The translations under genes were made by a program, and so were the position numbers. The notes below the pieces were generated by a model. It searched no databases. It was not told the DNA's origin and saw nothing but the letters and a program-made list of their open reading frames with translations. Positions 1 to 8,970 of a stretch of DNA of 64,000 nucleotides are shown in pieces (positions within the stretch are counted from its first letter, which is position 1; every line of letters starts with the position of its first letter). Source of the DNA: CAWAMD01 sp963783045 (lineage in GTDB: Bacteria; Actinomycetota; Nitriliruptoria; Nitriliruptorales; Nitriliruptoraceae); the NCBI GenBank assembly GCA_963783045.1, contig CAWAMD010000008.1:62001-126000 (forward strand), read 5' to 3'.

Positions 1-239
1 TCCACGACAGCGGGCCGGCCCGCGGTCGCGCGGCCCGGCTCCACCAGCGGTTCCCCGACGCCGACGTGGTCGTCTTCGGCCACAGCCACATCCCGGTCAA
101 CGAGCACGGCGTGGCCGGGCAGCTCCTGTTCAACCCGGGGTCACCGACCGAGCGTCGCCGCCAGCCACACCCGACGGCCGGCATCCTGGAGCTGGCCGGG
201 GGGCGCGTCACCCTGGCGGAGATCGTCCGGGTGGACTGA
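1..239 (+). CDS. Metallophosphoesterase, C-terminal part (partial)
   Basis: This is the last 79 codons of a gene that enters from outside the window; the first complete codon is at position 3. The visible part has the FGHSH motif (about residue 25), the final metal-binding motif of calcineurin-like phosphoesterases, followed by LLFNPGS. That pattern is typical of short YfcE/MJ0936-type phosphodiesterases, which hydrolyse phosphodiesters with two bound metal ions. The gene ends 23 bp before the convergent Asn-synthetase-like gene. The upstream metal motifs lie outside the window, so family is solid but substrate is unknown. Confidence 0.8.
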   Translation, partial: HDSGPARGRAARLHQRFPDADVVVFGHSHIPVNEHGVAGQLLFNPGSPTERRRQPHPTAGILELAGGRVTLAEIVRVD

Positions 240-262
240 GCGGGCGTACCCGGCGCACGTGC

Positions 263-1945
263 TCAGAGCACGTCGAGCAGCTCGGCGAGCGCATCCACGG
301 CGACGGCGCCCCACAGCCAGCGCCGCGCCGCTGGGTCGTGCCGTGCCCGTCGGGTCGTGGCGGCCCACCACCGGTCACCGAGGATCGTGCGTGTCGGGCC
401 ACCGGGGCGGCAGACCGCCCGGATGGCCGCGTCGAGCGGCGCGATGTCCGTCCGCACGGGCCGTCCGGGCAGGCCGGGGCGCGACCGCCGCAGGCGCTGC
501 CAGCCCTGCGCCAAACGTCCGGGAGGCGGCGGCAGGACGACCGCCCGGCGTGCGAGGGAGCGCAGGTCCACGCCGTCGGCGGCGAGCGCCGCGTCGAACA
601 GGCTGCCACCGAGCCGCTCGTCGTCGGGGGCGTCGAGCAGCGCACGGACCACAGCCGGTCCCGTGTAGGCGGCGACGACCCCGTGCACCCCCGCGACCGG
701 TCGGGCCCTGCCGAGCCACTTCCGCGTGCGGCCGCGGGCATGCAGCACGTCGAGGGGGTGCCGCCCCGCCAGCCGGCTCTCGTCGACGGTGGCGGCGACC
801 CGGGCCCACAGGTCCGCGGCCGCGCGGGGCGACATGGCGCTGGCCCGGCCCTCGGCCATGACCCGCACCGGGTCGGCCGGGGCGTGCGTGCGGTAGACCG
901 CCCGGCCGATCTCGCCGCCGGAGCCGGCGAGCCAGAGCGCCCCGGCCGTCGGCCACCGAAGCGCCGGGCCCATGAGGTTCCATGGCGTGTCGGCTCCGTC
1001 GGTCCACCGGGTGCCGACCGGCACACGCGCGAGCGACCAGGTGTCGTCCGGGGCGCTGCCGACGAGCCGGTGCGACCACCCGAGCCGTGTGGCCACGGCC
1101 GCGGCGCCCTGCGCGTCGGGGAGGCGCTCGCCGCCGATCGTGAACGTCGGCAGCCCGCGTCCGGCGCCCGCCAGCACGCTGGCGACGAGCAGGCTGTCGC
1201 GGCCGGCCGTCATCGCGAGCGTGGCGCCGTCGACCGCGACGACGGGCAGGAGGCTGCGCGCCAGCGTGTCGCGCAGGCTCGCGGGCGTCGTCGGCGGGCC
1301 CGGCGCGAGACGGTCGGCGACCGGCCACCAGATGCCCTCGGTGTGGCGATCGCGGGTGAGGTCGACGACGCTCGCCTCGGGCAGCGTCCGGACCCCGTCG
1401 AGCAGGCTGTCGTCGCCGAAGACGAACTCGAACGTCACCCGCTCGGGCACGTGGGCCGGCGCGAGCCGTAATGGTGCGTCGGCCGCCACCGCGGCCGCGA
1501 GCTCGCGCGTCGCCCAGGCGTCCCGGTGCGGGCCGCCTGCATGGGCGAGTGTCTGGACGAGGTCGGGTGCGGTCACGAGGCGAGCCCCGTCGTCGCCGAT
1601 GCGGGCGACCACGTGGCGGCCGAGGAGCGCGTGACCGGGCTGCGGCCGGTCGAGCAGGCGCCGGAGGTCCGCCGGGCCGGCGCTCCCGTCCGCGCCGAGA
1701 GCCACGCCCCACACGAGCACGTCGGGCAGCGGTTCGGTCGGGGGTGCGGGCTCGACGGTGATCACGCCGGCCCGGCCGTCGGCCGTCGCCCGCACGCGGG
1801 CGCCGGTCCGCTCGCCGAGGACGGGCCGGTAGCAGTCGAGGAGCCGGCCCGCGACCCGCTCGAGCCAGCCCGGCTCGGGACGGGTGGTGTGGACCGCGAC
1901 GAGCACGGTCCCCTCGGCCAGCCGGGCCGGCGTCGGGTCGGTCAC
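263..1945 (-). CDS. Asparagine-synthetase-like ATP-pyrophosphatase domain protein
   Basis: A 560-residue protein. The C-terminal half has the PP-loop motif TAGRDS (residues 246-251), a variant of the SGGxDS loop of asparagine synthetase, then SGGEIGR. The N-terminal half keeps the glutaminase-to-synthase linker pattern (EFVFGDDSLLDGVRTLPE) but has no catalytic Cys2, so glutamine hydrolysis is unlikely. The GTG start overlaps the stop of the upstream SGNH gene as GTGA, suggesting translational coupling; an upstream extension of the frame would run through that gene and is not used. Proteins of this type occur in glycan clusters, where they may amidate a sugar acid. Fold is well supported; substrate is not known. 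Confidence 0.75.
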   Translation of the reverse strand: MTDPTPARLAEGTVLVAVHTTRPEPGWLERVAGRLLDCYRPVLGERTGARVRATADGRAGVITVEPAPPTEPLPDVLVWGVALGADGSAGPADLRRLLDRPQPGHALLGRHVVARIGDDGARLVTAPDLVQTLAHAGGPHRDAWATRELAAAVAADAPLRLAPAHVPERVTFEFVFGDDSLLDGVRTLPEASVVDLTRDRHTEGIWWPVADRLAPGPPTTPASLRDTLARSLLPVVAVDGATLAMTAGRDSLLVASVLAGAGRGLPTFTIGGERLPDAQGAAAVATRLGWSHRLVGSAPDDTWSLARVPVGTRWTDGADTPWNLMGPALRWPTAGALWLAGSGGEIGRAVYRTHAPADPVRVMAEGRASAMSPRAAADLWARVAATVDESRLAGRHPLDVLHARGRTRKWLGRARPVAGVHGVVAAYTGPAVVRALLDAPDDERLGGSLFDAALAADGVDLRSLARRAVVLPPPPGRLAQGWQRLRRSRPGLPGRPVRTDIAPLDAAIRAVCRPGGPTRTILGDRWWAATTRRARHDPAARRWLWGAVAVDALAELLDVL

Positions 1946-2742
1946 CGGGCCAGCCACGCGTCGACCTCGTCGGCGAGCAGCTGCGCGACCGCCCGGTGGC
2001 CGGCGGCGGACAGGTGCATCCCGTCCGGGGTGGCCACGTCCGTGCCGAGTGCGGCTGCGACCTGCGAGACGCGGACCAGCCGGACCTCGTCGTCGGCGTA
2101 GGTGGCGACGAGGTCGGCGAGCACCCGGTTGTACCGGTCGACCCGTGCCTGCAGCCCGGGCATCCAGTGGGTGAGCCGCGGTCCCGCGGGCAGGATGTCG
2201 AGCACGAGCACGAGCGGGCGGACCTCGGTGCGGACCATGTCGACGACATGGGCCAGCTCCCGCCGGAACCGGCCCGGCGACAGCCGGGACGTGCGCGCCC
2301 CCACCCGCGGGTGCGCCCACCGCTGCCAGGCGCGAAGCGTCCGCCAGGCCGTGGGCGCGAGGCGGCGCCGGTACTCCCGTGACAGCGCGCTGCCGCCCAC
2401 GTCCCAGGTGGTGAGATGGCGTGCGAGCCACGTCGGCAGCACCCGTCCCTGGCACTCCGCCATGCCGTACACGAGCACCAGCACGTCGGGGAAGACGTTG
2501 CGGACGGCCGGCTCGTAGCGCCGGCGAAGGTCACGGATGGTGCCGAACCACTGTCCCCGGACGGTGCCGACCGCCGGCACGCCCCGCCGGCGCAGCTCCC
2601 GCGGCAGCAGCTCGCCGAAGGTGGCCTCGTCGCGGCTGCGGCGGGGCGGCACCATCATGAACGTCACCGACGAGCCGGCGACGAGCAGCCGCAGGGGATC
2701 CTCGGCGGTCGGGCGCGGGACGCCGGTCACCTCACCGGTCAC
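1942..2742 (-). CDS. SGNH/GDSL-family hydrolase
   Basis: A 266-residue protein with the SGNH serine block VAGSSVT (Ser about residue 24-25) and the C-terminal block DGMHLSAAGH, whose Asp and His (about 240 and 243) complete the triad. Members are esterases or acyl/acetyl-transfer hydrolases, in glycan clusters often O-acetyl esterases. There is no signal peptide. The start overlaps the upstream acyltransferase stop as ATGA and the end overlaps the Asn-synthetase-like gene as GTGA, so the three form one translational unit. An acetyl-removing or acetyl-adding role on the glycan is inferred from neighbours. Confidence 0.8.
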   Translation of the reverse strand: MTGEVTGVPRPTAEDPLRLLVAGSSVTFMMVPPRRSRDEATFGELLPRELRRRGVPAVGTVRGQWFGTIRDLRRRYEPAVRNVFPDVLVLVYGMAECQGRVLPTWLARHLTTWDVGGSALSREYRRRLAPTAWRTLRAWQRWAHPRVGARTSRLSPGRFRRELAHVVDMVRTEVRPLVLVLDILPAGPRLTHWMPGLQARVDRYNRVLADLVATYADDEVRLVRVSQVAAALGTDVATPDGMHLSAAGHRAVAQLLADEVDAWLAR

Positions 2743-3500
2743 GACGCCGCTTCCCCGGCCTCACCCGACGGGCCGGCGGCGCGGTCACCGTCGGTCGCGC
2801 CGACCGCCGGGTCCGCGTCGGCCCAGGGCAGGCGCAGCGGGCGCGTCGACGCGGGCACCCCGGATGCGAGGTGGCCGTCGGGCACGCTCCCGATGACGAC
2901 CGAGTTCGCGCCGACGACACAGTGGTCACCCACGCGGGCGTTGCGGGTCAGGGTCGCCTTCGAGGCGAGCCAGCTGTTGCGGCCGACCGTGACGGACCCG
3001 GGACGGACCGAGTGGTAGAAGTGCTCGTCGGGGTCGGCCACGTAGTGGCTCGAGTCGGCGATCGTCACGTACTCGCTCGCCGAGGCCATCCGGTCCAGCA
3101 CCACCTCGCGGTTGCAGTGGACGACGCACCCCCAGCCGAGGATGTTCTCGCCGACGAGGTGCAGCGCCCCGGCGACGTTCAGGACGGTGTCACGACGCAG
3201 CTCGCAGTCGGCGCCCAGCCGCACCGACCCGCCCTTGAGCTGCACGAGCACCCGCGGGCCGATCCGCACGCGCGGCCCGATGTGGAGGCGGTTGCGGCTC
3301 TCCGGTTCGAGGGTCACCCGCGTGCTCGGGTGGATGCGGGCGTCACCGGCCACGTCGAGGTCCAGCGCCGCCCGTGCCCAGCGGGCCTGCAGCTGCAGCC
3401 GACGCACGAACACGGCCCGTCGCCAGCGCCACGTCCGCGCCAGCAGCGAAGGCTCCCACTCCTTGACGGCCCAGAGGAGGCGCTTGACCAGCCGCAGCAT
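2739..3500 (-). CDS. Hexapeptide-repeat (left-handed beta-helix) acyltransferase
   Basis: About 253 residues. After a basic N-terminal segment the chain shows hexapeptide repeats (IHPSTRV, IGPRVRIGPRV, LGADCELRRD, VGRNSWLASKATL, VGDHCVVGANSVV) and an imperfect C-terminal helix, the pattern of WbbJ/Maa-type O-acetyltransferases that move acetyl from acetyl-CoA to sugars. ATG 3500 is preferred because GGGAG and GAGG lie just upstream; ATG 3548 would add 16 residues. It is the first gene of a coupled unit with the SGNH hydrolase and the Asn-synthetase-like protein. The stretch 3501-3689 upstream holds no gene I can support. Confidence 0.82.
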   Translation of the reverse strand: MLRLVKRLLWAVKEWEPSLLARTWRWRRAVFVRRLQLQARWARAALDLDVAGDARIHPSTRVTLEPESRNRLHIGPRVRIGPRVLVQLKGGSVRLGADCELRRDTVLNVAGALHLVGENILGWGCVVHCNREVVLDRMASASEYVTIADSSHYVADPDEHFYHSVRPGSVTVGRNSWLASKATLTRNARVGDHCVVGANSVVIGSVPDGHLASGVPASTRPLRLPWADADPAVGATDGDRAAGPSGEAGEAAS

Positions 3501-3689
3501 CGATCCTCGTCTCCCGGCGCTCAGGCCCGCAGCCGCGACTGCGTCCACAGCCGCGGCAGCCCCGCCCGTCGGCGACGGCGTGCCGTCCGCCGTCTGCGGC
3601 GGCGCTGCACCGTGTGACGCTTCACGTGCTTCCCATCCTCGCGGGCCCGGCCGTGCTTCTCGTCATCCCGTACGCAAGCAGGTCCATCC

Positions 3690-4631
3690 TCACAGCACCA
3701 CCGTCCGCTCGCGAATCGTGCCTGCGACGAGCCCGACGCCGACGGCCACGTCGAAGGCGAGCCCGGCCGCGGCGTCCCCGAGGCCGGCGAGGCCGTCGCG
3801 CTGTGGCCGGTGCCGCCACAGCAGGGGCAGGGCCAGCGCGGCCGCCGCCGGCCGTCGGGCGGCGACGGCGACCGTCGCGCCGGTGAGCGCGGCCAGAGTC
3901 GCGGCGCTGCGCGGCCGCAGGAAGAACCGGTGCCACAGCAGCGCGTCGCGCATCTCGGGGAAGCGTCGCACGAGCGCGTTCCAGTTCCGGTAGCCCCACC
4001 CGCGGCGCAGGTGCCAGAACGGCCCCGGGTAGGTCACGTCGTGGGCGACGACCGCCGTGGGCGCGTACCGGCCCGCCCCGCCACGGCGGCGCACCCGCCA
4101 GCCGGCGACCGTGTCCTCACCGAAGAACCCGATGTCCTCACCGAAGCCGCCGGCCGCCTGCAGCACGTCCGTGCGGTAGGCGATGTTGCAGGCCTCGTAG
4201 AGATCGGTGAAGCGCTCGATGTGCTGGGTCGCCGCCCACCGGCCGGCGACCGGCGCCGCCGGCACGGTGCGGCCCTGGGCCACGTCCACGTCCACGCCGT
4301 CGCGCAGGGTCGCCAGCAGCTCGCTCGCCCAGTCCGGCGCGGGCACACAGTCCGAGTCGGTGAACGCGATCACCGGCGCCCGGGCGTCGGCGAGGGCGGC
4401 GTTGCGGGCCCGCCCGACGCTGCCCGCGACCCGGTGCACCCGCGTCGGCACCGGAGCCCGGCCGGCCCGCTCGACCAGCAGCGCATGCGTGCCGTCCGTC
4501 GAGCCGTTGTCGACGAGGACGACCTCCCGGTGGGCGGGGCCGCGCAGCGCGTCGATCCCGTCGAGGCAGCGGCGCATGGCGTCGTGGCGGTCCTTGACGA
4601 CCACGGCGACGGTGACCTGCGGCTGGCTCAC
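3690..4631 (-). CDS. Family 2 glycosyltransferase
   Basis: A 313-residue GT-A glycosyltransferase. VTVAVVVKDR at the N-terminus, VDNGSTDGT (about residue 40), TDSDC (the DxD-like metal/nucleotide motif, about residue 100) and the downstream GEDTVAGWR acceptor motif define family GT2. The C-terminal 80 residues are hydrophobic in two stretches and may associate with the membrane. The GTG start overlaps the stop of the GT4 gene upstream as GTGA. It resembles the GT2 half of the fusion at 5811-7961, including the terminal RTxVL motif, which suggests duplication. Donor and acceptor are unknown. Confidence 0.85.
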   Translation of the reverse strand: MSQPQVTVAVVVKDRHDAMRRCLDGIDALRGPAHREVVLVDNGSTDGTHALLVERAGRAPVPTRVHRVAGSVGRARNAALADARAPVIAFTDSDCVPAPDWASELLATLRDGVDVDVAQGRTVPAAPVAGRWAATQHIERFTDLYEACNIAYRTDVLQAAGGFGEDIGFFGEDTVAGWRVRRRGGAGRYAPTAVVAHDVTYPGPFWHLRRGWGYRNWNALVRRFPEMRDALLWHRFFLRPRSAATLAALTGATVAVAARRPAAAALALPLLWRHRPQRDGLAGLGDAAAGLAFDVAVGVGLVAGTIRERTVVL

Positions 4632-5728
4632 GGGTGCCTCCCCGCGCTCGCGTACACCTGCTCGAGCCGGGGCACGATCGCCGTGTCCCAGTCGTAGCGG
4701 GCCGCCACGGCCCGGCAGGCGGCCGCCGTGTCGGGCGTCCCGGCGAGGTCGAGCGCCCGCTCGATCGCGGCCGCCAACCCGTCGGCGGTCGCCGGCGCCG
4801 CCGATCCGACCGTGTCGTCGACGATCTCGGTCGGACCGCCGCCGTCGGCGAGGACGACGGCGGGCGTGCCGCTGGCCAGCGACTCGATCACGACCATCCC
4901 GAAGGACTCGGCCCGCGCCGGCAGCACCGTCGCCCACGCCTGCGCGTAGGCGTCGACGAGCTCGCCGGGCCCGGCGAGCCGGCAGCGCGTGACGGCGTCG
5001 CGCGCGGCCGGTGGGGCGGCGGCGAGGGTGGCCGACGGGTCACCCGGGCCGAGGAGCCACAGCTGAAGCGCCGGGTGGCGTCGCCGGAGACGGGCGGTCG
5101 CGTCGAGCAGGAGCGGCAGGTTCTTGCGCCCGGTGTCGAGGCTGCCGGCGTACAGCAGCGCCGGGACGGGGGAGCGCGCGGCGGCGGGCCGGTAGTCGGC
5201 GAGCCGGACGCCCGGCGGCACGACCACCGGATCGCGGCCGAAGTCGCGCCGCAGATACCCGCCGGCGGCCTCGGACACGCAGACGTAGGCGCCGACGTGG
5301 TCGACGACGTAGCGGTGCAACGACGCGTCGGCCCGGCGCCCGCGGGACGCCGCCGCCGGGAACCCGTGATCGGTGAAGACGGTCGCGAGCCCCCGGCGGG
5401 CCCGGCCCGTCAGCGCCGCCGCGGCCGCGTCGGCGGTGCTCGTCGCGTGCCACACGTCGGCCCGGGCCATCCCGAGCCGGGGCAGTGACTGCAGCCCGAA
5501 GGCGGCCTGGTCGGCGAGGTCCCCGAACCGTCGCGGCGCCAGCCGCCGGCGCGGCACCCGGCGGACCGGCACGCCGAGCACCCGGTCGTGCCCGGGGCGC
5601 CGGCCGGTCGTGAGCACGCGCACGTCGTGGCCGGCCCGCACCAGGGCAGCGGCGAGCTCGTGGAGGTAGCGCTCGCCGCCGCGGCGCACGTCGGGCCAGC
5701 CGTAGACGGAGCTCAGCGCGATCCGCAC
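4628..5728 (-). CDS. Family 4 glycosyltransferase
   Basis: A 366-residue GT-B retaining glycosyltransferase. The N-terminal GGERYLHELAAALVRAGH is the usual glycine-rich acceptor-side motif, and the C-terminal half has ARAESFGMVVIESLASG followed by GGPTEIV, the E-x7-E nucleotide-sugar motif. There is no signal peptide or membrane segment. It is first in a two-gene unit with the GT2 at 3690 and is divergent from the GT4-GT2 fusion, with an 82-bp shared promoter region containing TAGTAT at 5766. The role is sugar addition to a lipid-linked glycan on the cytoplasmic face (inference). Confidence 0.87.
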   Translation of the reverse strand: MRIALSSVYGWPDVRRGGERYLHELAAALVRAGHDVRVLTTGRRPGHDRVLGVPVRRVPRRRLAPRRFGDLADQAAFGLQSLPRLGMARADVWHATSTADAAAAALTGRARRGLATVFTDHGFPAAASRGRRADASLHRYVVDHVGAYVCVSEAAGGYLRRDFGRDPVVVPPGVRLADYRPAAARSPVPALLYAGSLDTGRKNLPLLLDATARLRRRHPALQLWLLGPGDPSATLAAAPPAARDAVTRCRLAGPGELVDAYAQAWATVLPARAESFGMVVIESLASGTPAVVLADGGGPTEIVDDTVGSAAPATADGLAAAIERALDLAGTPDTAAACRAVAARYDWDTAIVPRLEQVYASAGRHP

Positions 5729-5810
5729 CGTCGGGTCCAGGGTCGGGGGAGGGCAGGGTCGGTCCTAGTATGAACGCCTCATCGCCGCTTCAGTGACGCG
5801 AGGAGGGCTG

Positions 5811-7961
5811 GTGCAGCGACCGACGGTGCTGCACGTCGCCCGCGACTGGGTGCGCCCCTCCGAGGGGTTCGTCGCCAACGTCGTGCGCACGACCACCGCC
5901 ACCCGGGCCGTCGTCGCGTGCGGGCAGCGCTGGCCGGGCAGCCCGGCAGACACCGTCGGCGCGCCGGTCGTGGCGCTCGGCAGCCTCGCCGACCCCGACG
6001 GGCCGGTCGGTCGCCGCCTGCCCCCCGCAGCGCGCCGCCGCGCCCTGCGGGCCGGGCTCGCCGCGGTCGCGGTCGCCCGGCGCGCCGACGTGCTCCACGC
6101 ACATCTGGGCTACTGGGCGGCGCACGTGGAGGCGGTCGCGCGCCGGCTCGGGCGACCCTGGGCCGTGTCCCTGCACGGACACGACCTGCTCGTGCAGGCC
6201 CGCGACGAGCCCGAGCTGCTGGCGGCCGTCCGGCGGGCTCCGCTCGTCGTCGTCCCCTCGCGGTTCCTCGCCGACGCCGCGATCGCTCGGGGCGTCCCGC
6301 CGGCCGCCGTGCGGGTCATCCCGGCAGGGCTCGACCTCGCCGGCCTGCCCTTCCGCGAGCGTCGACCCGACGACGACGGCCGTGTCGTCGTCGCCTTCGC
6401 CGGCCGGTTCGTGGCCAAGAAGGGCGTGGACGACGCCGTGGCGGTGCTCGCCGCGCTCGCGGCCGAGCGCCCGCAGGTCCACGTCCGGTTCATCGGAACC
6501 GGTCCGCTCGAGGCGCGGATGCGCGAGGCCTGCGCCAGCAGCGGGCTCGACGCCGAGTGGGTCGACGGTGCCCCGACCGGGGCGCTGCGGCAGGCGCTGG
6601 CCGACACGCACCTGCTGCTCACGCCGAGCCGCACCGCCGCCGACGGCGACGCGGAGACCCTCGGGCTCGTGAACCTCGAGGCCCAGGCGTGCGGCATCCC
6701 GGTGGTCACCACCCGGCACGGCGGGATCCCCGAGGCGGTCGCGCCCGACGGTGCCGTCCTCGTCGACGAGGGCGACCGGGACGCCATGCTGGCCGCGCTC
6801 CGCGGGCTCGTCGACGCGCCCCATCGCTGGTCGGCGCTGGGCCGTGCCGGCCGCCGGCACGTCGCCCTGGAGTTCGAGCTCGGCGCGCGCGTCGCCGACC
6901 TCGAGGACCAGTACCGCGCCCTGGCCGCGACCGGGCGGCCGGGCCCGGATCCGCCGGCGCCTCGCGACGCCTTCCCGGACGTGTCGGTGGTCATGGTGAC
7001 CCACGACCGGCGTCGGCTCGTCGCGGCCGCCCTCGACGCGCTCGCGGCGCAGACCTACCCGCGCGAGCACCTGCAGGTGGTCGTCGTCGACAACGGGACG
7101 ACCGACGGGACGAGCGCCGACCTCGCCGCGCGGGCGGACCTGCCGCTGCACCTCGTCCACAGCACCGCGAACGACCCGTCGTCCGTCGCCCGCAACCGCG
7201 CCCTCGCGGTCGCGACCGGCCAGGTCATCGCCTTCACCGACGACGACTGCCGCCCGGTGCCGACGTGGATCGAGGCGCTGGTGGCCGGGCTGCGGGTCGG
7301 CGTGGACGTGGTGCAGGGACGCACCGGCGCCGACCCGGGGCAACCGCTCGAGCCGCTCAGCCGCACCCAGTGGACGCCGGCCGAGTACGGGCTGTACGAG
7401 ACGGCGAACATGGCCTACACCCGCCGGATCCTCGAGTCGGTCGCGACCCCGGCGGGACCCTTCGACGAGGAGTGGGCCCTCGAGGTCGCCCGCATCCTCG
7501 GCCGCCGGCACGAGCGCTACCCCTTCGGCGAGGACACCGACCTGGCCTGGCGGGCGAAGCGCGCCGGGGCCGTCAGCCGGTTCGCCGCCACCGCCGTCGT
7601 CCACCACGAGGTCTTCCCGCCGGACGTGTCGCTGCTGCTGCACCGCGCCCGCGGCGTCGCGGCGTTCCCGGCGCTCGTGCGCCGCCTGCCCGAGCTGCGC
7701 GCCGCGTTCCTGTGGCGAGGGATCTTCCTCGGCTCGCACCACGCGGCCACGGCCCTGGCCGCCGTCGGTGTGACGGCGGCGCTGGCGGGTCGTCGGCGCG
7801 GGCTCGCGCTGGCCGTGCCCTACCTGTGGCAGGCGCTGCGACCGACCCGCCCCGGCCGCCGGGCCCGCGCCCGGGCCCTGCCCGTCGTGGTCGCCCGCGA
7901 CGCCGTGGAGCTCGGGGCTGCCGCCGCCGGCTCGGTGCGGGCCCGCACCCTCGTCCTGTAG
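5811..7961 (+). CDS. GT4-GT2 fusion glycosyltransferase
   Basis: A 716-residue fusion. Residues 1 to about 375 are a GT4 domain (ARDWVRPSEGFVANVV; ETLGLVNLEAQACG with the E-x7-E motif, then GGIPEAV). Residues about 385-716 are a GT2 domain (VSVVMVTHDR, VDNGTTDGT, TDDDC, GEDTDLAWR) with a hydrophobic tail ending RTLVL, closely like the GT2 at 3690. GTG 5811 is chosen because AGGAGG sits at 5801; GTG 5793 has no comparable ribosome site. The fusion combines a retaining and an inverting transferase, so it probably adds two successive sugars. Family calls are firm; specificity is unknown. Confidence 0.88.
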   Translation: MQRPTVLHVARDWVRPSEGFVANVVRTTTATRAVVACGQRWPGSPADTVGAPVVALGSLADPDGPVGRRLPPAARRRALRAGLAAVAVARRADVLHAHLGYWAAHVEAVARRLGRPWAVSLHGHDLLVQARDEPELLAAVRRAPLVVVPSRFLADAAIARGVPPAAVRVIPAGLDLAGLPFRERRPDDDGRVVVAFAGRFVAKKGVDDAVAVLAALAAERPQVHVRFIGTGPLEARMREACASSGLDAEWVDGAPTGALRQALADTHLLLTPSRTAADGDAETLGLVNLEAQACGIPVVTTRHGGIPEAVAPDGAVLVDEGDRDAMLAALRGLVDAPHRWSALGRAGRRHVALEFELGARVADLEDQYRALAATGRPGPDPPAPRDAFPDVSVVMVTHDRRRLVAAALDALAAQTYPREHLQVVVVDNGTTDGTSADLAARADLPLHLVHSTANDPSSVARNRALAVATGQVIAFTDDDCRPVPTWIEALVAGLRVGVDVVQGRTGADPGQPLEPLSRTQWTPAEYGLYETANMAYTRRILESVATPAGPFDEEWALEVARILGRRHERYPFGEDTDLAWRAKRAGAVSRFAATAVVHHEVFPPDVSLLLHRARGVAAFPALVRRLPELRAAFLWRGIFLGSHHAATALAAVGVTAALAGRRRGLALAVPYLWQALRPTRPGRRARARALPVVVARDAVELGAAAAGSVRARTLVL

Positions 7962-7979
7962 CGGCGCCCCCGTCCACGG

Positions 7980-8822
7980 TCAGGGCTCCCAGGCGTCGGG
8001 CAGCACCCGCCCGAGGCGCTGCGCCAGACGGGCGTTGTCGGCCGCGAACGAGGCACGGAGCCGGGCCGCGAGCGCAGCGTCGATCGGGGGGTAGCCGCCG
8101 CGCCGGTTGGCCGCGGCGACCCGGCGCCCCAGCCCCGCGGGCCACCGCTGCGACCGCAGCACCCGCAGCAGCCGCGACACGGCATGGGACCGCGGCGCCG
8201 CGCCGACGTTCGCCGTCCGGTCTTCAGGGGTGCGCGGGGCGACGCCGATGTGCCGGCACACCGTCGCGAAGGTGTCCGCGGGGTCGCGCCGCAGGTCGTC
8301 GGCCAGCACGACGAGGAGCTGATCGGCGGCGAACCGGGCGTCGACCGCATCCAGGCGGTCCGCGTACCGGCCGAGCCCGAGATAGGCATGGACCAGGTCA
8401 CGGGACGTGGCGCGCTCGAGCGGCGGCCCTGCCCGCTCGGCGTCCAGGGCCCGGGTGAACGAGCGCGGCTCGATCCCCATGCCGCGGTTGAACCAGTAGT
8501 GCGACCAGGCCCGGGCGACCGGCTCACGCAGGATGGCGACGAGACGCACGTCGGGCACGAGCGCCCGGATCCGGTCCAGCGCGACGTCGAGGTACAGGTA
8601 CGCGGGCGTCGCCTCGCCGCGGCGCTGTCCGGGGGTCGCCGCGGCGAAGCAGGACCGGTACCAGTCCTCGCCGCGGTCGTGGTGGAGGTTGAAGAAGCGC
8701 ACCTCCTTGCCGGCGGCCACGAACACGTCGGGGTGCACGGCCAGCCAGTCCGCGAGGGTGGTCGTGCCCGACTTCGGTGCGCCGATGACCAGGAAGTCGG
8801 GCAGCCCCGCAGGCGTGGCCAT
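7980..8822 (-). CDS. PAPS-dependent sulfotransferase
   Basis: A 280-residue protein with the 5'-phosphosulfate loop GAPKSGTTTLADWL (residues about 12-25) and the 3'-phosphate motif ILREPVARAWSHYWF (about residues 95-110), both diagnostic of PAPS sulfotransferases, most similar in layout to heparan/carbohydrate sulfotransferases. ATG 8822 follows AAAGG with 10-nt spacing; an upstream extension has no folded content. It is convergent with the GT fusion and divergent from a GH99-like hydrolase. The likely job is O- or N-sulfation of the glycan made by this island (inference). Confidence 0.88.
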   Translation of the reverse strand: MATPAGLPDFLVIGAPKSGTTTLADWLAVHPDVFVAAGKEVRFFNLHHDRGEDWYRSCFAAATPGQRRGEATPAYLYLDVALDRIRALVPDVRLVAILREPVARAWSHYWFNRGMGIEPRSFTRALDAERAGPPLERATSRDLVHAYLGLGRYADRLDAVDARFAADQLLVVLADDLRRDPADTFATVCRHIGVAPRTPEDRTANVGAAPRSHAVSRLLRVLRSQRWPAGLGRRVAAANRRGGYPPIDAALAARLRASFAADNARLAQRLGRVLPDAWEP

Positions 8823-8883
8823 GTGTTCGTCGCCTTTGCGCTCGGTCGGGGCGGTCGCCGAGGTCGGCGCCGGGTGGCAGCCA

Positions 8884-8904
8884 GCGGCCGGAGGGACCGG
8901 CCGC
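8884..8904. promoter_or_regulatory. Perfect inverted repeat in the divergent sulfotransferase/GH99 region
   Basis: Two 8-bp arms, GCGGCCGG and CCGGCCGC, flank the 5-nt AGGGA. The element lies 62 bp before the sulfotransferase start and 67 bp before the GH99-like start, so it could be an operator for either gene or a leader hairpin. A TAGCAT hexamer (8931-8936) downstream is a possible -10 for the + gene. No regulator can be named. Confidence 0.3.
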
Positions 8905-8970
8905 ACGCGAAGGGCCCCGGGGTGGGTCCCTAGCATGCCCGAGGCGCCGGCGACCGCCGAGGAGGGTCGG

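Noticed and set aside
8533..8970. A longer N-terminus for GH99-like paralogue 1 reaching back into the sulfotransferase gene
   Set aside because: The extension is antisense to the sulfotransferase, and ATG 8971 has a strong ribosome site followed directly by a signal peptide.
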